In this document: positions 24,571-32,728 of the stretch, in pieces
Position numbering within the stretch: position 1 is the stretch's first letter
Layout of the letters: each line of letters starts with the position of its first letter
Assembly (NCBI RefSeq): GCF_037404875.1
Contig: NZ_JBBELO010000033.1
Location: 62,001 to 126,000, forward strand
DNA length: 64,000 nucleotides
Direction: 5' to 3'
DNA from: Orlajensenia sp037404875
Lineage (GTDB): Bacteria; Actinomycetota; Actinomycetes; Actinomycetales; Microbacteriaceae
Position numbers and translations under genes: made by a program
Notes under the pieces: model-generated
The model's input: the letters and a program-made list of their open reading frames with translations, nothing else
The model's database searches: none
Told to the model about the DNA's origin: nothing

Positions 24571-25479
24571 TTGACCATCCCCGCGAGCCAGTCCGAACGG
24601 CGTGCCCGGCACACCTCGACTCGCGAAGGAAAGCACCTCGGAAGCGAGGGGAACGAGAACTTCTCCCGCGGATTCACGGCGCTCGGCTCGCTCGCCGTCA
24701 ACGGAGTGCAGGTCTCGGCACGCGCGACCGACCTCGCCACGGGCCGCGTGCTGTTCTCGGTCGATGACCACGTGGTCATGCCCACGGCATCCATCGGCAA
24801 GGTGCTGCTGCTCGTCGAGGTGGCCGCGCGCCTCTCCGAGCCCGACTTCAACGGCTACGTCATCCTGGACCGGGCCTCGAGCGACTTCGTGGGCGACTCG
24901 GGCATCTGGCAGCACCTGCAGGCCCCGGCGCTGCCCATCGGCGACCTCGCCGCCCTCGTCGGGGCCACGAGCGACAACCTGGCCACCAACGTGCTCATCC
25001 GCACCGTTGGGCTCGAGGCGGTGCGCGCGCGCACCGAGCAGCTCGGGCTGAAGCACACGGCACTGCTCGACCTCGTTCGCGATCATCGCGGGCCGGATGA
25101 TGCACCGCAGCTCTCGATCGGATCGGCCAACGAGCTGACGTGGCTGTTCGCGGCGCTCGCCCGCGGAGAGGTGGTCTCGCGGGAGGTCTCGCAGCGGGTC
25201 ATCGGCTGGCTCTCGCTCAACGCCGACTTCTCGATGGTGGCGAGCGCTTTCGGCCTCGACCCGCTCGCGCACCGCTCGGTCGACCACGGCATCCTGCTGG
25301 TCAACAAGACCGGAACCGACGGCGGGGTGCGCGCCGAGGTGGGGGTGCTGCGCGGTCCGCGTGCGGCGGTGACCTATGCCGTCTCGATGTACTTCGCCGA
25401 CACCAACCTCACCGCCCGGTTGGCGGTTCTCGACGGCATGCGCCAGATCGGGCTCGACCTGCTCGAGTACGTGCACTGA
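24571..25479 (+). CDS. Serine hydrolase of the class A beta-lactamase fold
   Basis: 302 residues. Class A-type motifs occur in order: TASIGK (SxxK), TSDN (SDN), and NKTGTDGG (KTG). The omega-loop region (DLVRDHRGPDDAPQ) shows no obvious ExxLN glutamate, so efficient beta-lactam deacylation is doubtful and an esterase or peptidase role is possible. No signal peptide is visible. The start is TTG 24571, preceded by GAGAGAAG; a TTG at 24556 is the alternative. It is monocistronic, between the M13 gene and a convergent membrane gene 3 nt away. Confidence 0.82.
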   Translation: MTIPASQSERRARHTSTREGKHLGSEGNENFSRGFTALGSLAVNGVQVSARATDLATGRVLFSVDDHVVMPTASIGKVLLLVEVAARLSEPDFNGYVILDRASSDFVGDSGIWQHLQAPALPIGDLAALVGATSDNLATNVLIRTVGLEAVRARTEQLGLKHTALLDLVRDHRGPDDAPQLSIGSANELTWLFAALARGEVVSREVSQRVIGWLSLNADFSMVASAFGLDPLAHRSVDHGILLVNKTGTDGGVRAEVGVLRGPRAAVTYAVSMYFADTNLTARLAVLDGMRQIGLDLLEYVH

Positions 25480-25482
25480 GCC

Positions 25483-26241
25483 TCAGGCGGTCGGCACCGG
25501 CCCCAGCCGGGTGTCGAGCCGACCGAGGATGCTCGCCAGCACGAGGAAGATCACGACGACGATGCCCGTGCCGAGCAGTGCAGCGGGATAGCCGATCACA
25601 TCGGCCTGCATGAACGGGTACGGGTAGAAGCCCGAGATCGCGCCCGCTGCGAAGGTGTAGGCGATCCAGGCCAGCGGCGCCGCCATCGACCACACCACGG
25701 TGCGTCGGTCGGCCCGGGGTCGGGGGCCCACGACGAACCATCCCACGACGGCGAGCAGCGGGCCGCCCTGGTGCAGCAGGAAGTTCGAGACGATGCCCGC
25801 CTCGGTGAGGTCGCGCAGGCCCGACAGCACCGTGTTGTAGACGATGCCCGTCACGGCGATGCAGAGCACGGCGTCCAGGCGTGCCACGCGGAAGATCGGA
25901 CCGTCCCTCCGCGGATCGAGCACGAGCAGGACAGACGTGACGGCGAGGAGGGTGTTCGAGAGGATCGTGAAGTAGCAGAACAGGTAGGCCAGGCGCGCGG
26001 CTACAGCGGCCGGGCCGCTCGCCACCGTGTCGGCGATGGCCGTCCACAGCTCCATGCCGATGCCGGCGAACGCCATGACCGCCACGAGGCCGTGCCAGAG
26101 CCGCGCGGCCCTCGTGCCGGTGAATGCATCGGTCCAACGGGCGCTTCCCGGCTGGGGGGAGACGATGGCGGGGCCGCTGAGATCGTCCTCGATCTCGGGT
26201 GATCGACCATCACGGGGACGGTAATCGCGGCGCGCGGTCAT
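25483..26241 (-). CDS. Pr6Pr (FAR-17a/AIG1-like) family membrane protein
   Basis: 252 residues with six hydrophobic segments after a 40-residue hydrophilic N-terminus. YLFCYFTILSNTLLAV, GIVYNTVLSG, NFLLHQGGPLLAVVGW and YPYPFMQAD mark the family; its conserved Thr (FTILSN) and His (LLHQGGP) correspond to the catalytic pair of the eukaryotic lipid hydrolases. Bacterial members are uncharacterised. The ATG at 26241 lies 6 nt after TAGAAC (leaderless). The gene ends 3 nt from the convergent serine hydrolase gene. Confidence 0.82.
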   Translation of the reverse strand: MTARRDYRPRDGRSPEIEDDLSGPAIVSPQPGSARWTDAFTGTRAARLWHGLVAVMAFAGIGMELWTAIADTVASGPAAVAARLAYLFCYFTILSNTLLAVTSVLLVLDPRRDGPIFRVARLDAVLCIAVTGIVYNTVLSGLRDLTEAGIVSNFLLHQGGPLLAVVGWFVVGPRPRADRRTVVWSMAAPLAWIAYTFAAGAISGFYPYPFMQADVIGYPAALLGTGIVVVIFLVLASILGRLDTRLGPVPTA

Positions 26242-26327
26242 CTTCCGGTTCTACCATGCCGGCCGCACGGCCGGCCCCGTCGCTCCCGCGGCTCGGTTGC
26301 ATGATTCAATGGCGCTGAGGAGGCGCG

Positions 26328-27665
26328 GTGGAGCACACAGAACGCAGCACGGCCGCCGGCGGGGGCGGGTTCGCCCGGGCGGTGCAGTCCGCGGTGTATC
26401 GCAAGGGCATCAGCGGCATCCTGCCCGCTGTTCCCGCAAGCGCCGACGCCCTCGAGCGCGCGGCGCGTGCCGCGATCAGCCGGGAGGCATTCGACTACCT
26501 TGCGGGCGGGGCTGGAACCGAGCGCACGATGGCCGCCAATCGTGCGGCCTTCGGCGACTGGCAGATCTGGCCGCGGGTGCTCGCCGACGTCGCCGAGCGC
26601 GACCTGAGCATCGAGCTGCTCGGCCGCCGACGCTCGACGCCGTTCCTGCTCGCGCCGCTCGGGGTCATGGAGCTCGCGCATCCGGAGGCCGACATCGCGG
26701 TCGGGCGGGCAGCCGCCGCCCTCGGCGTGCCGTACGTGCTGTCGAACCAGGCGTCCCGGTCGATGGAAGACGTGGCCGTGGCGATGGATGCGACGGGGCC
26801 GTCGCGCTCGCGCTGGTTCCAGCTGTACTGGAGCCGAAGCGACGAGCTCAACGCGAGCCTCGCGCGTCGGGCGGAGGACAGCGGCTGCGAGGCCATCGTG
26901 GTGACCCTCGACACCCACCTGCTGGGCTGGCGGGCGCGCGACATCGACCTCGCGTTCCTGCCGTTCGCCCGCGGCCAGGGCATCGCGCAGTACACGAGCG
27001 ACCCCGTCTTCGCCGGCCTGGTGCGCGAACACGCGGCTCGTGCGGCCGACACCACCCTGCCCGCCGTCAAGGTGACGCCCAAGGCCATCGCCGCCGCCCT
27101 GCGCATGGCGCGGGCGAACAGCGGCACACGGGTCGTACCCGGGGGATGGGGGGCCGCCATCCGCTCGCCGCTTCCCCGTGCCGCGGTCGAGACCTTCCTC
27201 GAGGTCTTCGCCCAGCCGGCGCTCACCTGGGCCGATCTCGACAGGCTGCGCGAATGGACGAGCCTGCCCGTCGTGCTCAAAGGCGTGCTGCATCCCGACG
27301 ACGCCGGACGGGCGATGGACGCCGGCGTCGATGGCGTCTGGGTCTCGAACCACGGCGGCCGCCAGGTCGATGACTCCGTTGCCGCACTCGAAGCGTTGCC
27401 CGGGGTGGTCGAGCGCGTCGGGGGCCGGGCTCCGGTGATCTTCGACAGCGGCATCCGCGGCGGGGCGGATGCCTTCATCGCGCTCGCGCTCGGAGCCAGC
27501 GCCGTGGCGATCGGCCGGCCCTACGCCTACGGGCTCGCAGCGGCGGGGGCGCGCGGCGTGAGCGAGGTGGTGCGCAACATCATCGCGGAGTTCGACATCA
27601 CCCTCGGCCTCGCCGGCCTGAACCGCGTGGACGAGATCACGCGCGAGGCGCTTCGGCACCGCTGA
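26328..27665 (+). CDS. FMN-dependent alpha-hydroxy-acid oxidase (lactate 2-monooxygenase-like)
   Basis: 445 residues. The TIM-barrel flavoenzyme family is shown by FDYLAGGAGTERT, APLGVMELAHPEAD, RWFQLYW and the active-site VSNHGGRQVDDS with the catalytic His and Arg. FDSGIRGGADAFIALALGASAVAIGRPY binds the FMN phosphate. The long N-terminus and the extended loop after DTHLLGWRARDIDLAFLPF fit lactate 2-monooxygenase and related proteins rather than short lactate oxidases. The GTG at 26328 follows GAGGAGG. It is probably monocistronic. The substrate 2-hydroxy acid is unknown. Confidence 0.9.
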   Translation: MEHTERSTAAGGGGFARAVQSAVYRKGISGILPAVPASADALERAARAAISREAFDYLAGGAGTERTMAANRAAFGDWQIWPRVLADVAERDLSIELLGRRRSTPFLLAPLGVMELAHPEADIAVGRAAAALGVPYVLSNQASRSMEDVAVAMDATGPSRSRWFQLYWSRSDELNASLARRAEDSGCEAIVVTLDTHLLGWRARDIDLAFLPFARGQGIAQYTSDPVFAGLVREHAARAADTTLPAVKVTPKAIAAALRMARANSGTRVVPGGWGAAIRSPLPRAAVETFLEVFAQPALTWADLDRLREWTSLPVVLKGVLHPDDAGRAMDAGVDGVWVSNHGGRQVDDSVAALEALPGVVERVGGRAPVIFDSGIRGGADAFIALALGASAVAIGRPYAYGLAAAGARGVSEVVRNIIAEFDITLGLAGLNRVDEITREALRHR

Positions 27666-27691
27666 CCGTCCGCTCGTCCGCCGCGGTTCCC

Positions 27692-30600
27692 TCACGGACC
27701 GGCGGGCGGCTCGCCCTGGGCGGCGACGCGCACGTGCACCGTCCACCGGCCAGTGGCCGCGTCGTGCGTGGCGTTCTGAATGGTGAACGACGTGCCGCGC
27801 TCGATGAGGAATTCCACCTCGGCCGGCATGGATGCGAGAGGCGCGCCGGGCTCGGGCCGCACCGGGTTGGTCTGCGGCGCGGCGCCCGTCTCGCCGCCGA
27901 GATAGCGCCCTCGCGTGCCCTTGGGCACCTCGATGACCATGTCGACGGCCCCGCTCCAGTGACCGGCTTCGATCGAGGTGCTCTCATAGGCGTGCTGCGT
28001 GTAGGTCTGGCCGATCCGAGCGGCCAGCTGCGCTGGATCGGTCACCCCGAGGGCGCGGAATTCACTCAGCGAGGCGCGACGGTGCACCACGGTGTCGAAG
28101 GGAACCGCGCGCATCGACCGGTCGAGCACGCTCGCCGCGGCCGCTGCCGCATGCGGGTCGGTGACGAACTCCGCCGGTGCCTGCCCACGCAGGTCGCGGT
28201 TGAGATGCCCGGAGAGGTCGTCGCTGTAGAACCACAGCGCGTAGCGCTCCTGTTCGGTGAGGGGGCCGTGGGTCTGCTCCCAGGCGTGCCACTCGTCCGT
28301 CGTCCTCGGCTGGAACGCCGCATCCTGGCCCAGCGGGTTGAAGGGGCGCGCATAGGGCGGCTCGGCCGGGATCCATCCCGGCGTGGTGGGGTCGAACGCG
28401 GCGCCCATCGCACCGCCGACGACACGGTCAGGACCGAACATCGGCCCCGCGGGAGTCGTGATGCGCTCGCCGTCAGGACCCGCGACGATCTGGGCGTTGC
28501 GCACGTCGTAGGCGCCGTCCGTGCGGTTGGGACGGAACTGTTCGTCGGCGATGAGCGCCGGGTCTGCGAGGTTCGCGCGCGCCGGATCGAGCAGCCAGGT
28601 CTCGGGAGGCAGCGGCGCGGCGGCGGTCGGGGGATGCGGATCTGCCGCCGAGAGCGGGGCGTTGCCCTCCTGAACGCCCACCCGGGCGATGCCGCCCACA
28701 TCGAGCGCCGACCCGTCCGTGCGCGAGAAACGGGCATCACGCAGGGCTCCGCCGGAGACGGAGTACAGGTTCGCGCCGTCGGCGTTGTGCCCGCCGACGT
28801 CGTCCTCGAGTCCGGCGAGGTGAGCGTCGACCTCGCCCGGCGTGAACATGCGCTCGTCGGCGGGCGCGCCAGATGGTGGCGGGGCAGGGACCGCGCTCGC
28901 CGCGGCCGGGGCCGGCGTCGGCGCAGCGGCGCTCCCGTGTGCGGCCGCGATGAAGATCGAGAGCAGCTCCGGCGGCAGGACCTCTCCGCCGCTCGGCGAG
29001 GCCGCCGGCGACGGGCCGGACCCCCTCGCTTCAGGCGTCTGCTCCGGGGCTTTCGCGTTCTCGGGCGCGGGCACCGCATCCGTTTCGGCGGAGGCGTGCG
29101 CCGGTGAGGAGAGTTCCCCGTAGGCGCCGCCGCCCGCTCCCAGCAGGGCGCCCGACTTGAGGTCGGAGCCGGTGGCGGCCGCGCCCGCGACACCCGCGGT
29201 GCCGCCCACGAACGCCTTTCCGACCGTGAGCGCGGCCTTGCCCTCTGCATAGGCATCGACCAGTCCGCCGCCCAGCGTGTTGATCGGCGACATCGCGAGC
29301 GCGCCGAGCGCCGCCGATCCCTTGTCGTTGCCCTCGATCGCCGCCTGCGTGACGCCGGTGGCCACGTTCACGCCGGCGTCGAGGGCCACCGCCTTGCCGA
29401 CCGCGAATGCCTTGGCTGCGGCTCCGCTCGCCTTCGCCGCATCCGCGATCGAGGCGATGCGGGAGGTGCCCGCCGTGAGGGCGTTCGCACCGACTCCGAA
29501 GCCTGCACCGCCGCCGGCTCGCACACCGCTGACCACGTCGCGGCCGGTGACGGCCGACGAGACGCCGCCGGCGATCGCGCCGGTGGCGGTCGTGATGGAG
29601 GCGATGGTGCCGCCGGCCTTCAGAACGCCGGCGAGGCCGCCGCCTGCCTTGGCAGCAAACCCCGCCGCACCCACGCCGGCGATGAGTCCGAGCGACTCCT
29701 TGAGGATGGTGAGGGCGAGCACCCAGCGGCCGGCGCCTCCCATCAGCGTGGACTCCCACTGGCCGACCTTCTGCGCCCAGTGCCGTGCGAACCGGTCCAT
29801 GATGAGCAGGTCGCCGCCGGCGAGCACGAGGGCACCGGCCGCCCCGCGCTGGCGCACCCGGGCCATGAAGGTGTTGCCGACGCTCACCATCCTGTCGATG
29901 TCCGACCGCGGGATGTCGTCGGCTCCCGTCGTGAACTTCACGAGGCCGTGCACGATGTTGTGCTTGCGATTGGTCGAGGTGCGCTCCTTCCACGCCGACT
30001 CGACGTCGTCGATGAAGCCGTTGACCGCGGCGGCGCCCGCCGTGAGCCCGGCGGCGACCTTGCCGCGCAGCTCCACGAGCTCCTGGGCCTGCAGCGGGAA
30101 GGCGAGGTCGCCGTAGTGGAGGTACCAGGTGCCGTTGCCCGATGGGTCGCGTTCGGCATCCTGCACCCGGGTGAGCATCTCGATGAGCTGGTCTGCCTCG
30201 GTGCCGGTCGTCGGCGAGAGTGCCTCGGAGAGCGCCTCGAGGCGCTGGGCCTTCTGCTTCTCGGCGCGGCGCACCCCCGCCGCCGATTCCAGGTAGGGCA
30301 GCTCGAGCTCGAGGATCGCCCGGTCGGCTCGGCTCGGTCCGGCGGCGAGGTAGGCGACCACGCGATCCAGCTCGGCGCGCACGGCGCCGGCCGGCAGCTT
30401 TGCGAGGTCCATGCTGTTGTCGAGGGAGTGCGGTCGCTCCGGCAGGGGTGTCGCGGGGCGCCCCTTGCGGGCCGGCTTCCCAGGCTTGGCCGTGGCGGCG
30501 GAGCCCGCCCGTGCGCGCTGTGCGGACTCGAGCTCGGCGAGCCGGTTCTCGCGCCGGACGACCTCAGGTGATGAGGACGTCTGCTGCGCGAGGTAGCGGC

Positions 30601-30922
30601 GGTGCTCGTCGATCGCATCCTGCAGCTGGGACCAGCTGAGGTCGCCCACATGCCCGCCGGGATCTTCGGGCTTCAGCACGAGTGCCCCCGGCGGCGCCGG
30701 GCTCTCGCGTTGCACCCGGGCCTGCGCGGAGACCGGCGTGGTGGCCGGCGCAGACACCGTCTGCACGGCCCGCGTGGTGGCGCGGTTTCCCGCGACGGCC
30801 TGGAGTTCCTCGACCGAGGTGACGCGCGGGTTCGGCCGTCGTCTCGGCGCCGCGCGACGGATGCCATCGGCGCGCGCGGCACTGGTCGCAGGCGCATCCG
30901 TTCGCGCCTCACGGGTGGGCAT
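27692..30922 (-). CDS. Large multidomain protein with C-terminal ADP-ribosyltransferase toxin domain
   Basis: 1076 residues, no signal peptide. Residues 1-90 are disordered and basic; 37-54 contain EELQAVAGNRATTRAV, the 'LQ..GNRA' motif seen at the N-terminus of many actinobacterial injection-system/DUF4157-type effectors. Residues 90-330 are helical and charged. Residues about 400-640 are a Gly/Ala-rich hydrophobic stretch, possibly a membrane-insertion or translocation part. Residues 640-760 are a Pro/Ala linker. The last 180 residues fit the R-S-E class of ADP-ribosyltransferases: Arg in VVHRR (948-949), YESTS (979-983), and EVE (1035-1037) in EVEFLIERGTSF. The ATG at 30922 has TACCGT 6 nt upstream. 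No immunity or injection-system gene is adjacent. A secreted or injected toxin is the best inference; the target is unknown. Confidence 0.78.
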   Translation of the reverse strand: MPTREARTDAPATSAARADGIRRAAPRRRPNPRVTSVEELQAVAGNRATTRAVQTVSAPATTPVSAQARVQRESPAPPGALVLKPEDPGGHVGDLSWSQLQDAIDEHRRYLAQQTSSSPEVVRRENRLAELESAQRARAGSAATAKPGKPARKGRPATPLPERPHSLDNSMDLAKLPAGAVRAELDRVVAYLAAGPSRADRAILELELPYLESAAGVRRAEKQKAQRLEALSEALSPTTGTEADQLIEMLTRVQDAERDPSGNGTWYLHYGDLAFPLQAQELVELRGKVAAGLTAGAAAVNGFIDDVESAWKERTSTNRKHNIVHGLVKFTTGADDIPRSDIDRMVSVGNTFMARVRQRGAAGALVLAGGDLLIMDRFARHWAQKVGQWESTLMGGAGRWVLALTILKESLGLIAGVGAAGFAAKAGGGLAGVLKAGGTIASITTATGAIAGGVSSAVTGRDVVSGVRAGGGAGFGVGANALTAGTSRIASIADAAKASGAAAKAFAVGKAVALDAGVNVATGVTQAAIEGNDKGSAALGALAMSPINTLGGGLVDAYAEGKAALTVGKAFVGGTAGVAGAAATGSDLKSGALLGAGGGAYGELSSPAHASAETDAVPAPENAKAPEQTPEARGSGPSPAASPSGGEVLPPELLSIFIAAAHGSAAAPTPAPAAASAVPAPPPSGAPADERMFTPGEVDAHLAGLEDDVGGHNADGANLYSVSGGALRDARFSRTDGSALDVGGIARVGVQEGNAPLSAADPHPPTAAAPLPPETWLLDPARANLADPALIADEQFRPNRTDGAYDVRNAQIVAGPDGERITTPAGPMFGPDRVVGGAMGAAFDPTTPGWIPAEPPYARPFNPLGQDAAFQPRTTDEWHAWEQTHGPLTEQERYALWFYSDDLSGHLNRDLRGQAPAEFVTDPHAAAAAASVLDRSMRAVPFDTVVHRRASLSEFRALGVTDPAQLAARIGQTYTQHAYESTSIEAGHWSGAVDMVIEVPKGTRGRYLGGETGAAPQTNPVRPEPGAPLASMPAEVEFLIERGTSFTIQNATHDAATGRWTVHVRVAAQGEPPAGP

Positions 30923-30928
30923 TACCGC

Positions 30929-30934
30929 ACGGTA
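30929..30934 (-). promoter_or_regulatory. -10 box TACCGT of the ADP-ribosyltransferase gene
   Basis: Exactly 6 nt separate it from the ATG, predicting a leaderless transcript. It decides the start at 30922 over the longer frame to 31045, which would run into the SDR gene. Confidence 0.6.
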
Positions 30935-31026
30935 CGTCGGGCGACGAGGTGGGCCGTGCCCGATCGGGCAGTCCGGCGTTCCTCGCGGGCGTCCCCATGG
31001 GGCATCGTCGGCCTCAGCCGAGTTGC

Positions 31027-32145
31027 TCAGCCGGCCTTGGCCCACATGGATGCGGTGCGATGGCGCCGCACGTAGGCATCCTCTTCGGCATAGGGGAACC
31101 AGGCATCGCCGCCGTAGCGCGAGAGCAGCATCGGGAACGCCTCGCGCCAGCCCAGCCCCCGCTCCTCGGCCTCCGCGACCGTCACGAGCGACCAGCGGAT
31201 GTCGTCGGCGAGGCTGTCCTCGTAGCTCACCACCTGCCGGTAGCCGAGCTCGGCCTTCGCCTTGGCCATGCTCAGGTGGATGGGGTGCGGCACCGACCAG
31301 GGCGAGGCGCCGACCTCTTCGGACGTCGGCGGTCCGGCGAAGGTGAGGATGTCGGCGTCGTGCCCGAGCAGGCGGAACACGGTCTCGCCGATCTGGGCGG
31401 CGGTCAGGTTCTCCTCATCGACCGCATTCAGCACCCGCCGAGCCGGGCGATCGGCGCTGAGGGCGACGAGCTCGGCGATGTTGGCCGTGGCCGACGTGCT
31501 GAACCGGCTGAGGCCGTCGTAGGCGAGCAGTGCGAACGGCCGCCGGTCAAGGGCCCGCTTCACGAAGTACCACTCCCGCAGCATCCCGCCGCGGCGACCG
31601 TGGATGGCGCCGGGCCTCAGGATGCTGACCGGCAGGCCGCTCGCGAGCAGCCGCCGTTCCACCTCGGCCTTGAGCGGGCTGTAGGAATGCGCCGTACGCG
31701 AGCCGGAGCGGGGGCGGGGAACGATGCGCAGGTCTTCGGTGAGGGGGTCGGGGTAGTCGGGGTATTCCTCGAGGGCGACGGCCGTCTCGAGGTAGAGCTC
31801 GTCGCCGTTGGTGCCCGCGTAGACCGATCCGGTCGAGATGACCACGAGGGCACCCACCGCATCCCCGAGCGCGACGAGCTGGTCGGCGTGCTGCGGTGTG
31901 TAGGCGACGGTGTCGAGCACGAGGTCGTGTCCACGCGCGGCCTTCAGCAGCGCGGCGGTGTCGTCACGGTCCAGCAGCAGGTGGCGGGCTCCTTCGATCG
32001 CGGGAGCGTTCGCGTTCGTGTCCGACGAGCGGATGCCGCGGGAGGCGAGCGTGACCTCCCATCCGTCGCTGATCAGCCGGCGAGCGGCCGCCGACCCGAT
32101 CTGGCCGGTTCCCCCGATGATGAATGCACGTCGTTGTTCCCCCAT
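31027..32145 (-). CDS. NAD(P)-dependent epimerase/dehydratase-like SDR protein
   Basis: 372 residues. Rossmann motif IIGGTGQIGSAAARRL at the N-terminus (GGxGxxG), a substrate-side VVISTGSVYAG, and YSPLKAEVER, which keeps the YxxxK catalytic spacing. RPGAIHGRRGGMLREWYFVKRAL and later regions resemble extended SDRs. The ATG at 32145 is 6 nt from TACCGT; GAGGA in the gap could also act as a ribosome site. It lies upstream of the ADP-ribosyltransferase gene but 104 nt away, and that gene has its own promoter, so they are probably separate units. The substrate is unknown. Confidence 0.85.
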   Translation of the reverse strand: MGEQRRAFIIGGTGQIGSAAARRLISDGWEVTLASRGIRSSDTNANAPAIEGARHLLLDRDDTAALLKAARGHDLVLDTVAYTPQHADQLVALGDAVGALVVISTGSVYAGTNGDELYLETAVALEEYPDYPDPLTEDLRIVPRPRSGSRTAHSYSPLKAEVERRLLASGLPVSILRPGAIHGRRGGMLREWYFVKRALDRRPFALLAYDGLSRFSTSATANIAELVALSADRPARRVLNAVDEENLTAAQIGETVFRLLGHDADILTFAGPPTSEEVGASPWSVPHPIHLSMAKAKAELGYRQVVSYEDSLADDIRWSLVTVAEAEERGLGWREAFPMLLSRYGGDAWFPYAEEDAYVRRHRTASMWAKAG

Positions 32146-32224
32146 TCCTCAACGGTACGTCGAGGGTGCGAGCGCCGTGGTCACGATTCGCTCACGGCAG
32201 CGAAGGGGCGAGAAGCGGGCGCGG

Positions 32225-32629
32225 TCAGTCGATCAGTCCGGCGTCGGCGAGACGGCGCAGCACCTCACGGCCCGCCGGCGGGCAGTGATGCACCTCGGCG
32301 GTGCCCACCCAGTGCACGGCGTCCACCTCCGCCGACGGAGCAGGGTCGGCATCCGTTCTCACCGCGAAGACGTGCATGCGCACGAGGCGGCCCTCCGGCT
32401 CGCCGTGGGCCTGCGTGAGCACCTCGAAGAGCGGCTCCAGCTCGGCGGCGTCGACGGTGAGGGAGACCTCTTCGAACGCCTCCCGCGCGGCCGCCTCGGC
32501 CGGCGCCTCGCCGGGATCGATCTTGCCGCCGGGCATGTAGTAGACCTCACGCCCGCGGGCCGTCACCATGAGCACGCGGCGGTCTCGAATCAGCGCGATG
32601 GTCGCGGTGTGGATCTCGGGCAACGCCAT
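32225..32629 (-). CDS. NUDIX hydrolase
   Basis: 134 residues, a single NUDIX domain. The NUDIX box reads GGKIDPGEAPAEAAAREAFEEVSL; the REAFEEV core with the metal-binding glutamates is intact, but the final Gly of the consensus is Ser. It is short enough to be a nucleotide-pool cleaning or nucleoside-diphosphate-derivative hydrolase. The ATG at 32629 lies 6 nt after TAGGCT (leaderless). It is divergent from glyS. The substrate cannot be told from the sequence. Confidence 0.88.
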   Translation of the reverse strand: MALPEIHTATIALIRDRRVLMVTARGREVYYMPGGKIDPGEAPAEAAAREAFEEVSLTVDAAELEPLFEVLTQAHGEPEGRLVRMHVFAVRTDADPAPSAEVDAVHWVGTAEVHHCPPAGREVLRRLADAGLID

Positions 32630-32668
32630 GTCGCCAGCCTAGGCGCCGAGAGCTCCGCGGAAGCTCCG

Positions 32669-32674
32669 TAAGAT
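32669..32674 (+). promoter_or_regulatory. -10-like box TAAGAT before glyS
   Basis: It lies 55 nt before the glyS ATG, giving a short leader. No strong T-box or other regulatory structure is visible in the leader. Confidence 0.45.
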
Positions 32675-32728
32675 TGGTACTCGACCGTTCGGGCATCTCG
32701 CCCACTCACCTGCCCCATTGGAGCCACC

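Noticed and set aside
30923..32145. SDR gene as immunity gene for the ADP-ribosyltransferase
   Set aside because: It has a complete NAD-binding fold and catalytic YxxxK, its own promoter, and is 104 nt upstream; nothing suggests a neutralising role.
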